This document shows, piece by piece, positions 50,936 to 59,420 of a stretch of DNA of 60,933 bases. Each line of letters begins with the position of its first letter. Positions within the stretch are counted from its first letter, which is position 1. Made by a program: the position numbers and the translations under genes. The notes beneath the pieces were generated by a model. That model saw only the letters and a program-made list of their open reading frames with translations. It had not been told where the DNA came from and did not search any database. This DNA is from Neobacillus bataviensis. GTDB taxonomy: Bacteria; Bacillota; Bacilli; Bacillales_B; DSM-18226. The stretch covers positions 1 to 60,933 of the forward strand of contig NZ_JAHXYW010000020.1 in the NCBI RefSeq assembly GCF_019969725.1. The letters are read 5' to 3'.

Positions 50936-51185
50936 ATTTTTAAAAAATTAGTGCGGGGGTTCAGCAGGAATGGTCGCGGGGATAATATTGGTGCCGAGTG
51001 AATATTAATATCGCAGGTGCCTATCGTTTTGTTAATTTAAATACGAATCAGTAGATTTTTGCATTTCGAAAAAAAAACGTTATGATAGGAGATGGACGTT
51101 TGGCATTACAATTTAATTGTAAGCCTTGATAATAATTGGTAGAATATAGAAAACCAATTGTGATTTCAAAAAATAGGATGATGAA

Positions 51186-52130
51186 ATGATGAAAAGAGCA
51201 AGACTGATTTATAATCCTACTTCAGGACGCGAAATGATAAAGCGCCATCTTCCGGAAATTCTTGAAAAGTTAGAAGTTGCAGGATACGAGGCATCATGTC
51301 ATGCGACGACTGGTGCGGGGGATGCGACAAATGCAGCAAAAATTGCCGTTGAGCGAAAGTATGATGTCGTGATTGCAGCAGGCGGGGATGGCACAATCCA
51401 TGAGGTGGTAAACGGTTTAGCCGAGCAGGAGTATCGTCCGAAATTGGGAATTATTCCAGCTGGAACAACGAATGATTTCGCCAGGGCTTTGCATATTCCC
51501 AGGGATGTTTCCAGTGCTGTGAATATTATCACAAAAGGGGAATTGATTCCTGTCGATATTGGACGTATCAATGAAAAATATTTTATTAATATTGCAGGCG
51601 GCGGCAAAATGACCGAACTTACATATGAGGTGCCAAGCAAATTAAAAACGATGCTGGGCCAGCTTGCCTACTATTTAAAAGGGATGGAAATGCTTCCTTC
51701 GATTAAAGCTTCCGATCTTAAGATTGAGTATGATGGTAAGCTTTTTGAAGGAGAGGCGATGATGTTTCTTGTTGGTTTGACTAACTCCATTGGCGGGTTT
51801 GAAAAACTAGCACCTGACGCTTCCATTAATGATGGGTTGTTTTCTCTATTAATTTTGAAAAAAGTTAATTTGGCTGAGTTTATCAGGATTGCGACGCTAG
51901 CAATTCGCGGTGAACACGTGAATGACCCGAACGTTATTTACACGCAGGCCAACCGAATCAAAGTCTATTCTTCTGAAAAAGTGCAGTTAAATTTAGACGG
52001 TGAATTTGGCGGCTTACTGCCGGCAGAGTTTGAGAACCTTTACCGTCATTTAGAGGTATTCGTACCACTCGAGAATATCCGCCCGCTTGACCGGCCGAAG
52101 GATTGGGTCTCTGGACAAAGATATAGTTAA
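51186..52130 (+). CDS. dgkB: Diacylglycerol kinase DgkB
   Basis: Soluble lipid kinase recycling diacylglycerol from lipoteichoic acid synthesis to phosphatidic acid. 314 residues: LIYNPTSGRE, VIAAGGDGTIHEVVNGL (nucleotide motif GGDGT), GIIPAGTTNDFARAL and LNLDGEFGG. In B. subtilis dgkB (yerQ) lies upstream of yefA/rlmCD near gatCAB, as here, with extra genes inserted. Two adjacent ATG codons (51186, 51189) are both possible starts behind AGGATGA. Confidence 0.96.
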   Translation: MMKRARLIYNPTSGREMIKRHLPEILEKLEVAGYEASCHATTGAGDATNAAKIAVERKYDVVIAAGGDGTIHEVVNGLAEQEYRPKLGIIPAGTTNDFARALHIPRDVSSAVNIITKGELIPVDIGRINEKYFINIAGGGKMTELTYEVPSKLKTMLGQLAYYLKGMEMLPSIKASDLKIEYDGKLFEGEAMMFLVGLTNSIGGFEKLAPDASINDGLFSLLILKKVNLAEFIRIATLAIRGEHVNDPNVIYTQANRIKVYSSEKVQLNLDGEFGGLLPAEFENLYRHLEVFVPLENIRPLDRPKDWVSGQRYS

Positions 52131-52133
52131 CAA

Positions 52134-52163
52134 AAGTTCGTTCCTGCGGGAGCGGACTTTTTT
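52134..52163 (+). terminator. Terminator after dgkB
   Basis: Stem AAGTTCGTTCC / GGAGCGGACTT with loop TGCG and TTTTT. Confidence 0.9.
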
Positions 52164-52195
52164 GTTTGTAATAAGCATTCTTTCCTGTAACAGAT

Positions 52196-52490
52196 TAGCG
52201 AAGGGGATTGTGGTAAAGGGGTCTACGTGACCATAAAGGGTAAGGAAAGGGAAATTGGGTAACGTAGAGGAGGTCTATGTGACCGGAAAGAGTAAGGAAG
52301 AACGAAAAAGGTAACGTAGAGGAGGTCTATGTGACCGAAGAGAGTAAGGAAGAACGAAAAAGGTAACGTAGAGGAAGTCTATTTGACCGAAGAGAGTAAG
52401 GAAGAGTGAAAAAGGTAACATAGAGGAGGTAAGCGTGACCAAAAGGAGTCAAGAAAAGAAACCGAATAACGTAAAAGAAGGTTACACATT
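52196..52490. repeat. Second 52-bp tandem array
   Basis: GGTCTAYGTGACC-type anchors start at 52220, 52272, 52324, 52376 (AGTCTATTTGACC) and 52428 (diverged), every 52 bp. The body reads GAGTAAGGAAGAACGAAAA then GGTAACGTAGAGGA. Across each junction GTAACGTAGA pairs with TCTATGTGAC (one mismatch) around GGAGG, making a hairpin. The sequence is unrelated to the array at 190-575 although the period is the same. No gene is supported here; the pncA leader follows. Confidence 0.9.
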
Positions 52491-52575
52491 CAGAAATAAT
52501 AAAGATGAAAGGAAATTCGATTTATTTCACGAATAAACTCTATAATGAAGAATGAATTTGGATGGGGCGAAGGAT

Positions 52576-53121
52576 ATGAAAGCATTAATCAATATCGATT
52601 ACACGTATGACTTTGTAGCCGATGCTGGGGCACTAACATGCGGTAAGCCTGGGCAGGCGATAGAGGGAAGAATCACCCGGCTGACAAAAGAGTTTATTGA
52701 GAGCGGAGATTACGTGGTGTTTGCCATCGATGTCCATGATCAAGGAGATGAATTCCATCCCGAAACGAGGTTGTTTCCGCCGCATAATCTTAGAGGAACG
52801 GCCGGCCGTGCCCTATTTGGCGAACTTCAAGAGGCTTATGATCAGAATAAACACCGTGAAAATGTTACCTATATGGATAAGACCAGATACTCTGCTTTTG
52901 CCGGAACAGACCTGGATATCAAATTGCGCGAGCGAGGAATTACAGAGGTTCACTTAGTTGGCGTGTGTACCGATATTTGCGTTCTTCATACCGCGGTAGA
53001 TGCCTATAATAAGGGCTTCAAGATAGTGGTGTACAAAGATGCTGTGGCGTCCTTTAATCCAGCCGGCCATGAATGGGCGCTCGGCCATTTTGAACAAACC
53101 CTTGGTGCTATGGTGAAATAG
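52576..53121 (+). CDS. pncA: Nicotinamidase / isochorismatase-family hydrolase
   Basis: 181 residues. Catalytic triad Asp in NIDYTYDFV, Lys in MDKTRYSAF and Cys in VGVCTDICVLHTAVDA; metal-site histidines in DVHDQGDEFHPE. It would deamidate nicotinamide to nicotinate for NAD salvage. Pairing with pncB 63 bp downstream supports this over other isochorismatase-type hydrolases. ATG at 52576 follows GCGAAGGAT; upstream in-frame start at 52552 has no site. Confidence 0.93.
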   Translation: MKALINIDYTYDFVADAGALTCGKPGQAIEGRITRLTKEFIESGDYVVFAIDVHDQGDEFHPETRLFPPHNLRGTAGRALFGELQEAYDQNKHRENVTYMDKTRYSAFAGTDLDIKLRERGITEVHLVGVCTDICVLHTAVDAYNKGFKIVVYKDAVASFNPAGHEWALGHFEQTLGAMVK

Positions 53122-53184
53122 ACTTTTTAGTGTTATTATTGGATATAATGTTGAAAAGCTGTAATAGTATCCGGAGGTCTAGTT

Positions 53185-54648
53185 ATGAAACACTTTTATC
53201 ATGATGATAGTTTAACTCTGCATACCGATCTATACCAGATTAATATGGCAGAAACATATTGGAGAGATGGAATCCATAATAAACGATCGGTCTTCGAACT
53301 ATTTTTCCGCAAGCTTCCTTTTGGGAACGGCTACGCTGTTTTTGCGGGTTTAGAAAAAATCATTCAGTTTATCCAGAACTTTCGATTTAGCGAAGACGAC
53401 CTGGAATATTTAAAAAATGAAGTAGGCTACCATGAAGATTTCTTAGACTATCTGAAAAATATGCGTTTTACCGGAACCATTCGCTCGTTAATAGAAGGGG
53501 AACTTGTCTTTGGCAATGAGCCGATTATTCGCGTAGATGCCCCGCTCGCAGAAGCGCAGCTGGTTGAAACAGCGCTGCTTAACATTGTGAATTACCAAAC
53601 ATTGATTGCCACAAAAGCTTCGAGAATTAAGCAGGTTGTCGGCGATGAAGTAGCGATGGAATTTGGGACTAGACGGGCACAGGAAATGGATGCTGCAGTT
53701 TGGGGAACAAGAGCAGCGTATCTTGCAGGATTTGAAGCCACAAGTAATGTACGTGCGGGGAAAATGTTTGGAATTCCTGTAGCTGGTACACATGCCCATT
53801 CAATGGTTCAGGCCTATAAGGATGAATATACAGCCTTTAAGAAATATGCCGAAACACATAAGGACTGCGTTTTTCTAGTTGATACATATGATACCTTGCG
53901 ACTGGGAGTGCCTAATGCTATTAAGGTAGCTAAAGAAATGGGTGACAAAATCAATTTTCTTGGCATTCGTCTTGATAGCGGTGACCTTGCTTATCTTTCA
54001 AAGGAAGCACGTAAACTGCTCGATGAGGCAGGCTTTAAGGATGCAAAAATTTATGCCTCCAGCGATTTGGATGAGCTTACCATAGTGAGTTTAAAAGGAC
54101 AGGGGGCCAAAATAGACAGCTGGGGAATCGGGACAAAGCTTATTACGGCCTACGACCAAGCTGCCTTAGGTGCGGTTTATAAAATTGTTGCGATTGAGGA
54201 CGAAAACGGCAAGATGGAAGATACCATTAAAATCTCTTCCAACCCTGTTAAAGTAACGACTCCGGGAATGAAGAAAATCTACCGGATTATCAATAATAAG
54301 AACAACCATGCAGAAGGGGATTATATCGCGATGGAGGATGAAAAGCTGCCGGAAAAACGTCTGCGCATGTTCCATCCAACCCATACGTATATGAATAAAG
54401 TGGTAACCAACTTTACCGCAAAAGAGCTTCATGAAGATATTTTTGTAAACGGCGAGCTGGTTTTTGAAATACCTTGTTTGGAGGAGTCCCGCGCTTATCT
54501 TAAACAAAATCTTAATGCGCTCTGGGATGAGTACAAGCGGACAATGAATCCGGAGGAATACCCAGTCGACTTAAGCCAAAAATGCTGGGACAACAAGATG
54601 AAGAATATTGAAGAAGTAAAAGAAAAAGTTGCAGCTATGAAGGAATAG
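53185..54648 (+). CDS. pncB: Nicotinate phosphoribosyltransferase
   Basis: Forms nicotinate mononucleotide from nicotinate and PRPP. 487 residues: LHTDLYQINMAETYW, EFGTRRAQEMDAAVWGTRAAYLAGF, GTHAHSMVQAY (active-site His) and GIRLDSGDLAYLS. TCCGGAGGTCTAGTT precedes the ATG. With pncA it forms the Preiss-Handler salvage pair. Confidence 0.97.
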   Translation: MKHFYHDDSLTLHTDLYQINMAETYWRDGIHNKRSVFELFFRKLPFGNGYAVFAGLEKIIQFIQNFRFSEDDLEYLKNEVGYHEDFLDYLKNMRFTGTIRSLIEGELVFGNEPIIRVDAPLAEAQLVETALLNIVNYQTLIATKASRIKQVVGDEVAMEFGTRRAQEMDAAVWGTRAAYLAGFEATSNVRAGKMFGIPVAGTHAHSMVQAYKDEYTAFKKYAETHKDCVFLVDTYDTLRLGVPNAIKVAKEMGDKINFLGIRLDSGDLAYLSKEARKLLDEAGFKDAKIYASSDLDELTIVSLKGQGAKIDSWGIGTKLITAYDQAALGAVYKIVAIEDENGKMEDTIKISSNPVKVTTPGMKKIYRIINNKNNHAEGDYIAMEDEKLPEKRLRMFHPTHTYMNKVVTNFTAKELHEDIFVNGELVFEIPCLEESRAYLKQNLNALWDEYKRTMNPEEYPVDLSQKCWDNKMKNIEEVKEKVAAMKE

Positions 54649-54652
54649 GTTG

Positions 54653-54692
54653 AAAAAGGACTGTTGCGAAGTTTCGACAAGCAGTCCTTTTT
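54653..54692. terminator. Terminator after pncB
   Basis: Stem AAAAAGGACTG / CAGTCCTTTTT extended inward by TTG-CGAA / TTCG-ACAA around GT. A and T runs suit use in both directions. Confidence 0.9.
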
Positions 54693-54715
54693 AGATTGGC
54701 TTTGTTAAAGATTTT

Positions 54716-55087
54716 TTATCTAATACTAGAGGCTCCAACTAGTGATTCAGGAGTATTCCCAAGTGCTAAAAGGCTGATTTTTGCATACCCAATACCTTTA
54801 AATTTATCGAAAAATTGTTTCAGTACTTCGGAATCAGCATCATTTATTACTCTTTGTAATTCCTTTTTATATAAACGGAGTACTGAGCCATAGACAAAAT
54901 TGGGGGAATATTGACCAGGATCTTCATCCATTATTAAACATCCCATGTAATGATATTTAAATTGGAATGCACGGGTAAGATTAACCACTTCCAACAGTTT
55001 TTCAAAAAGGTTTGGATAGTCTTTTTTTAGGTTCTCGATGCTTTCTTTGGCTGCTTTTAATTCTTCTATATTAGATAAAGTAATCAT
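54716..55087 (-). CDS. Hypothetical protein, 123 residues
   Basis: Soluble, no signal or membrane segment. Starts MITLSNIEELKAAKESIENLKK, a charged helix of coiled-coil type, followed by FQFKYHYMGCLIMDEDPGQYSP and an ending rich in hydrophobic helices. Family not recognised. A very good site (AAAGGAGGAGC) before the ATG supports translation. It follows the thioesterase gene on the same strand by 13 bases and may share its transcript. Confidence 0.75.
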   Translation of the reverse strand: MITLSNIEELKAAKESIENLKKDYPNLFEKLLEVVNLTRAFQFKYHYMGCLIMDEDPGQYSPNFVYGSVLRLYKKELQRVINDADSEVLKQFFDKFKGIGYAKISLLALGNTPESLVGASSIR

Positions 55088-55100
55088 AGATGCTCCTCCT

Positions 55101-55619
55101 TTATTTATCCCAAGGTTTTTCTATTGAAATATACGCTGCTAATTCTTTACTCTTTTGTCTTCTTAATTTACGGATTTCCGCCCTTTCCTTACCAGTTTGG
55201 TAAAGAAACTTTTCTTCTTCCGTTTCTGGAATGATACTTGGAACGATTACAGGCTGTTTATTCTCATCCAAGGCTACAAAAGTCAAAAATGCGGTAGCAG
55301 CAATGCGGCGTTCGCCAGTCATGATATCCTCAGCAATAACCTTACAAAAAATTTCCATTGAGGTTTTTCCTGTATAAGTTACAAAAGATTCAACACAAAC
55401 AGAATCCGTTTGATGAATAGGGCATAAAAAATCGATTGAGTCTGTTGAGGCCGTCACGCATTCTTTCACTCTCGAATGACGGCGGGCTGATAATGTCGCG
55501 GCATCGTCTAGTTTTTTCATCAAAACGCCACCAAACAATGTATTGTAGTTATTTAAATCGCAGGATAATACTTGAGCTGTATTAACAATGCGGCTTTCTT
55601 TTACTTTTTTTGCTTTCAT
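55101..55619 (-). CDS. Acyl-CoA thioesterase (YkhA-like hotdog)
   Basis: 172 residues. YNTLFGGVLMKKLDDAATLSARRHSR, ASTDSIDFLCPIHQTDSVCVESFVTYTGKTSMEIFCKV is the single hotdog domain of the YkhA/YciA/acyl-CoA hydrolase family, with the catalytic-type Asp in LMKKLDDAA. It probably hydrolyses long or medium-chain acyl-CoA. ATG at 55619 is 9 bases after AAAGGA; the ATG at 55628 is too close. Confidence 0.9.
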   Translation of the reverse strand: MKAKKVKESRIVNTAQVLSCDLNNYNTLFGGVLMKKLDDAATLSARRHSRVKECVTASTDSIDFLCPIHQTDSVCVESFVTYTGKTSMEIFCKVIAEDIMTGERRIAATAFLTFVALDENKQPVIVPSIIPETEEEKFLYQTGKERAEIRKLRRQKSKELAAYISIEKPWDK

Positions 55620-55810
55620 TGGTTGCATCCTTTCATGCTTGGATTTTAGTAAGTAAAAACTATATCCACGTTATTAAAAGGTTTTTCTTGTCTGAAACAA
55701 GTGTAAGCCGCATTGGAACATTAGTAAAATGGTTATATTTCATCAATCCTATAGCTTTTATCTATGTAAATGCTTTCATCTATGCAATGTATATATAGGT
55801 GGAAAGTAAA

Positions 55811-55840
55811 AAAACAGTTCACAAAAATGAACTGTTTTAA
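55811..55840 (-). terminator. Terminator of the LysR gene
   Basis: On the minus strand stem AACAGTTCA / TGAACTGTT, loop TTTTTG, then seven T residues. It overlaps the LysR stop codon region. Confidence 0.85.
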
Positions 55841-56733
55841 TCGTTTTGATAACAAATTGAAAGCTGGTCTTTCGTAAACTGCAGCCATTCTTTTGCGGCA
55901 TAGGAGAAATATTGATTTTTCCCCCAGATGATCCCAAGGTTCCAACTAATAGCCGGGTTTACAACTCTTACTGACCTAACATGTTTATTTAAATGATGGC
56001 AAATACTTTCAGGTAAGAGCGAAACGCCAAATTTGCTTGCAACCATTTCTTCAATAAAAGAGCGCTGAGAACTTTCCGAAATAATGTGTGGATTAAAGCC
56101 GGCACTATTACATGCAAAAATGATCCGATCGTTAAGGACAAAATCCTTGTTAAACAATATTAACGATTCATTTGCTAGTTCCGCTAAATTGATTTCTTCT
56201 TTCTCAGCTAAAGGGTGTGAAGCATGCACGATAAGTTTTAGGTTTTCTTCCATAAAAGAAAAATGCTCAAATAACTCATTCTTAGTTGGAAGAACCACTA
56301 CACCGACATCCAGAAGATTCTTTTCAACATTTTCCTCTATTTTTTTGGAACCCTCCTCAACCAATTGGAAGGTAATCCCTGGGTACCTTTCATGAAAACT
56401 GCCCACGATTTTAAGGAAATGGTGAGCATCAAAAATAGGCGGCAGACCGATCCGAATATGCCCTTTTTTCAGTCCTGTAAGGTTGTCTAATTCCATTTCT
56501 AAATTTTTAAATGCTTTGTCAATAAGCTTTGCTTGCTCTAAAATGATGCGCCCTGCATCCGTTAAGGTTAATTGCTTTCGAGACCGATCAAAAAGAGCGA
56601 CTCCCAGTTCCGTTTCCAAGTTCTTAATCATCTTACTAATGGTAGGCTGAGTAATAAATAAATGATTTGCGGCACGTGAGAAACTATTATAATTCGAAAC
56701 TTCAATAAAATATTGTAAATGTTTAATATCCAA
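55837..56733 (-). CDS. LysR-family transcriptional regulator
   Basis: 298 residues. N-terminal winged helix HLQYFIEVSNYNSFSRAANHLFITQPTISKMIKNLE; C-terminal effector domain begins GHIRIGLPPIFDAHHF, like CidR/YwbI-type members that sense acetate or other small acids. TTG start, behind AAGGTGTG. It is read away from the SufR-like gene; the 178-bp gap has CCTAAT-CATTAG-ATTGGG symmetry that might be its own operator. Target genes are not evident. Confidence 0.9.
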   Translation of the reverse strand: MDIKHLQYFIEVSNYNSFSRAANHLFITQPTISKMIKNLETELGVALFDRSRKQLTLTDAGRIILEQAKLIDKAFKNLEMELDNLTGLKKGHIRIGLPPIFDAHHFLKIVGSFHERYPGITFQLVEEGSKKIEENVEKNLLDVGVVVLPTKNELFEHFSFMEENLKLIVHASHPLAEKEEINLAELANESLILFNKDFVLNDRIIFACNSAGFNPHIISESSQRSFIEEMVASKFGVSLLPESICHHLNKHVRSVRVVNPAISWNLGIIWGKNQYFSYAAKEWLQFTKDQLSICYQND

Positions 56734-56911
56734 TTTTGCGGCACACCTTCTTGTGTTTATTGTTAACGCATCTTTAAAAAATGGTACTATTTTGCCTAAT
56801 CATTAGATTGGGCTATTTTAATTCGATTAATCAACTTTATCAATAAAAAACTTGAACTATTATTTGAATTCATGAATATATTTTTAAAAAGAACAGCGGG
56901 GAGGGGAATTT

Positions 56912-57598
56912 TTGAGTTTCCAAGCCGAACATTTATCAGAACCAAGGCAGAGGATTATTCATGTCATAAAAAGTAATGGGGCAGCTTCCATGAGTGAAAT
57001 AGCGTCCGTATTGGACATTACTGGAGAGGGCGTACGCCAGCACCTTCTGCAATTAGAGAGGGATGGCTGGATCAGCCGTTTTGCAGAAAAAACTAATGGA
57101 ATTGGGCGTCCACATATCCGCTATCGTTTAACCACAGCAGGAGAGCATCTTTTTGAAAAAAATTACGATCACCTCACGATTGAAGTTCTCGATACAATGG
57201 TCAATCATCTTGGAGAAACAGCGCTTAAACAGGTGCTTTCCGCGATGATTGAAGAAAGGGTTCGTGAATGGGAACCGAAGTTGGCAGGGTTAACCACCCT
57301 CGAAAGATTAAACGCACTAAAGGATTTTTATATGAAAAACGACTTTTATATGGAGGTCGTCCAAACGGGTAAAGAATATTATCTAATTGAGCGAAATTGT
57401 CCTTTTCACAATGTGGCCTTAAAGCGGCCCATCCTTTGCAGTGTTACGGTATCTGTTCTTACCCATTTACTTGGATGTAACGTAAATAGAGTACAGCGCC
57501 TTCAGAATGGGGACGGCTGTTGCGCTTTTCATGTACAAATAAATGAACCTGTTGATGGTGATACACCGCTTATCATCATAGAGGATGAAAAGTCCTAA
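56912..57598 (+). CDS. SufR-like iron-sulfur transcriptional regulator
   Basis: 228 residues. DeoR/ArsR-like winged helix at 10-75 (ASVLDITGEGVRQHLLQLERDG, GIGRPHIRYRLT). The C-terminal half holds Cys163, Cys176, Cys189 and Cys203-Cys204, spaced C-x12-C-x12-C-x13-C-C, as in SufR-type [4Fe-4S] repressors. It probably senses iron-sulfur or redox status. TTG start behind GCGGGGAGGGG. It heads a three-gene unit with folE (18 bases apart) and a CDGSH protein. Binding of a cluster is inferred, not shown. Confidence 0.82.
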   Translation: MSFQAEHLSEPRQRIIHVIKSNGAASMSEIASVLDITGEGVRQHLLQLERDGWISRFAEKTNGIGRPHIRYRLTTAGEHLFEKNYDHLTIEVLDTMVNHLGETALKQVLSAMIEERVREWEPKLAGLTTLERLNALKDFYMKNDFYMEVVQTGKEYYLIERNCPFHNVALKRPILCSVTVSVLTHLLGCNVNRVQRLQNGDGCCAFHVQINEPVDGDTPLIIIEDEKS

Positions 57599-57616
57599 TC
57601 ATAACAAAGGAATGGT

Positions 57617-58261
57617 GTGGAAATGACTCGAGAACAATTGCTTAAATTGAGTGAGAAATTCCCCAAATTATTTACTCCTTTAGTGGAAGATACGAATGAA
57701 TATATCTTGGAGGCTCATAGAATTACTAACGCTATAAGAGAATTAATTAAACTTTGCGGCGATGACCCTGATCGAGATGGATTGCAGGAAACACCATTTA
57801 GAGTGCTTAAAGCATTCCTGGAATACACAGAAGGGTATCAAGAGGACCCAAGGCTTCACCTGGAAAAGACGTTTGATATTCAGCAAAAGGGCCTGATTTT
57901 AATTAAGGATATCGAGTTTTATTCAATGTGTGAACATCACTTTGCACCGTTTTATGGTGTGGCCCATGTAGGCTACATCCCGAGAGAAAAAATTACAGGG
58001 TTATCTAAGATAGCCCGCATGGTGGATGGGTATGCAAAACGATTCCAGGTGCAAGAGAGACTGACAACCCAAATTGCCGTAGCTATGGATGAGATTTTGG
58101 AGCCAAAAGGGACGATTGTCATCATTGAAGCGAAACACATGTGTATGTGCAGCAGGGGAGCGAAAAAATCAGATGCCTTGACAACGACTACCAGCATCTC
58201 GGGGATTTTTCAAGAACGGGCTGACCTGAGGGCTGAATTTCTTTCATTAATAAAAAGTTAG
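57617..58261 (+). CDS. folE: GTP cyclohydrolase I
   Basis: First enzyme of tetrahydrofolate synthesis, GTP to dihydroneopterin triphosphate. 214 residues, zinc ligands Cys105, His108 (FYSMCEHHFAPFYG) and Cys176 (HMCMCSRGAKK), GLSKIARMVDGYAKRFQVQERLT. The GTG at 57617 (AAAGGA 5 bases before) or the ATG at 57623 could start it. The usual Bacillus folE sits in mtrAB, so this may be an extra copy; the rest of the genome is not visible. Confidence 0.95.
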   Translation: MEMTREQLLKLSEKFPKLFTPLVEDTNEYILEAHRITNAIRELIKLCGDDPDRDGLQETPFRVLKAFLEYTEGYQEDPRLHLEKTFDIQQKGLILIKDIEFYSMCEHHFAPFYGVAHVGYIPREKITGLSKIARMVDGYAKRFQVQERLTTQIAVAMDEILEPKGTIVIIEAKHMCMCSRGAKKSDALTTTTSISGIFQERADLRAEFLSLIKS

Positions 58262-58274
58262 GAGACTGATAGAA

Positions 58275-58481
58275 ATGGAAAATCAAATTAAAATCTCGGA
58301 CAATGGTCCACTTGCCGTAACCGGTGACTTCCAATTAATCGATGCGGAAGGAAATGAATTTCCTAAAAAGACAAAAGTGTATTTATGCCGCTGCGGTCTT
58401 TCGGCTAAAAAGCCTTTTTGTGACGGATCCCATAAGAAAGGTGGGTTTGAAAGCAGTCCAAGGGCTGGGGATGGAAAGTAA
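58275..58481 (+). CDS. CDGSH iron-sulfur domain protein
   Basis: 68 residues with the CDGSH signature Cys38-x-Cys40 ... Cys49-Asp-Gly-Ser-His53 (CRCGLSAKKPFCDGSHKK), a redox-active three-Cys, one-His [2Fe-2S] site. Single short domain, no membrane anchor. Starts 13 bases after folE behind TAGGAGACTG, so it is in the same transcript; the partner is not known. Confidence 0.93.
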   Translation: MENQIKISDNGPLAVTGDFQLIDAEGNEFPKKTKVYLCRCGLSAKKPFCDGSHKKGGFESSPRAGDGK

Positions 58482-58487
58482 ATCTAC

Positions 58488-58519
58488 TAAAAAAAGGCGC
58501 CAATTGGCGTCTTTTAGTT
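58488..58519. terminator. Bidirectional terminator after the CDGSH gene
   Basis: Stem AAAAGGCGCC / GGCGTCTTTT with loop AATT, A run before and T run after. Confidence 0.88.
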
Positions 58520-59236
58520 TTTAGAGAGGCGGATAAGAGCTAAAAACTCTTGCTCTGGTTTCATTTCTTTTGTCCCTTTCGAGGACCGAAGATATATCAT
58601 TTCGTCTTTTCTATATTGGATGTAAACTTCGAAGGATCCAAAGGTTATTTTGCTTTCATATTTATCGGATGGCACTTTTTCATTTGTGTCATAAGCATCA
58701 TTAATAATTTGGACAATCGCTTTTATTTCATTTGGATCTGTTACTGTAATACATTCAGATTTTAGAGAATCAGCATGAATACAAATGCTTTTTGGTACTT
58801 GATCAATCCAGGGCGATGCATGAAAAATAGGATTTTTGTCAAAGATTACTTCTGTCTGGTTTTCATGTTGATTATAGCCAGCGCCTAAAGTCAATTCACC
58901 GTCAAATCCTTTTTTGGTCCATCTTGAGTAAAATCCACTCCAATCATCGTCTGGGTCGTCATTATCAAGTGCTGAATACATAAATGCTTTATTCCAACCG
59001 TGCTTAGGTAGTTGTTTTTCATAAAATGCATATACTTCCCGCCAATGGTCTTCTTCCATTACATAATCATTTCTAGTCGGTTCTAATCCTGGAAATAAAG
59101 GGATGTCTTTATGGTGCTCAGGAATGATGGACATGCCTTCATAGGTATCATCAGTCACTTTTTGATAGCTGTACCATCCGGACAAAGACACAACGAAAGT
59201 TAGGCTGAGAATTAGCCAGTATTTTTTATTTTTCAA
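58514..59236 (-). CDS. Membrane-anchored protein of unknown function
   Basis: About 240 residues. One N-terminal membrane helix (YWLILSLTFVVSLSGW) without lipobox, then an extracellular region with DIPLFPGLEPTRND, VYAFYEKQLPKHGW, and DNDDPDDDW. The region resembles the 'peptide Y-x-x-L-x3-GW' strands found in several anchored bacillar proteins, but I cannot assign a family. The TTG at 59236 is chosen since GGGGGAGA ends 6 bases before it; the TTG at 59251 is part of that site. Upstream of rlmCD in divergent orientation. Confidence 0.75.
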   Translation of the reverse strand: MKNKKYWLILSLTFVVSLSGWYSYQKVTDDTYEGMSIIPEHHKDIPLFPGLEPTRNDYVMEEDHWREVYAFYEKQLPKHGWNKAFMYSALDNDDPDDDWSGFYSRWTKKGFDGELTLGAGYNQHENQTEVIFDKNPIFHASPWIDQVPKSICIHADSLKSECITVTDPNEIKAIVQIINDAYDTNEKVPSDKYESKITFGSFEVYIQYRKDEMIYLRSSKGTKEMKPEQEFLALIRLSKN

Positions 59237-59377
59237 GCGAATCTCCCCCAATATTGCCCTTTATTATACAAGGTTAACATATTTTTCCTAAGTAAGGGTC
59301 GTGAACTTAGGAACTATTTCTGCTTTGGCGAAAATAGTTTGCTATTACTGGCTCATTTCGTATTTCTGCTCATTCTG

Positions 59378-59386
59378 TGATACAAT
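59378..59386 (+). promoter_or_regulatory. Extended -10 promoter of rlmCD
   Basis: TGATACAAT at 59378-59386, an extended -10 box 35 bases before the start codon; no good -35 is seen. Confidence 0.5.
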
Positions 59387-59420
59387 TCATCTAGTCAAAA
59401 CGGAGCAAAGGAAGAAACGA

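Noticed and set aside
54672..54678. Further TTCGACA motif after pncB
   Set aside because: It forms part of the inner stem of the pncB terminator and lacks the palindromes and spacing of the repeat element.
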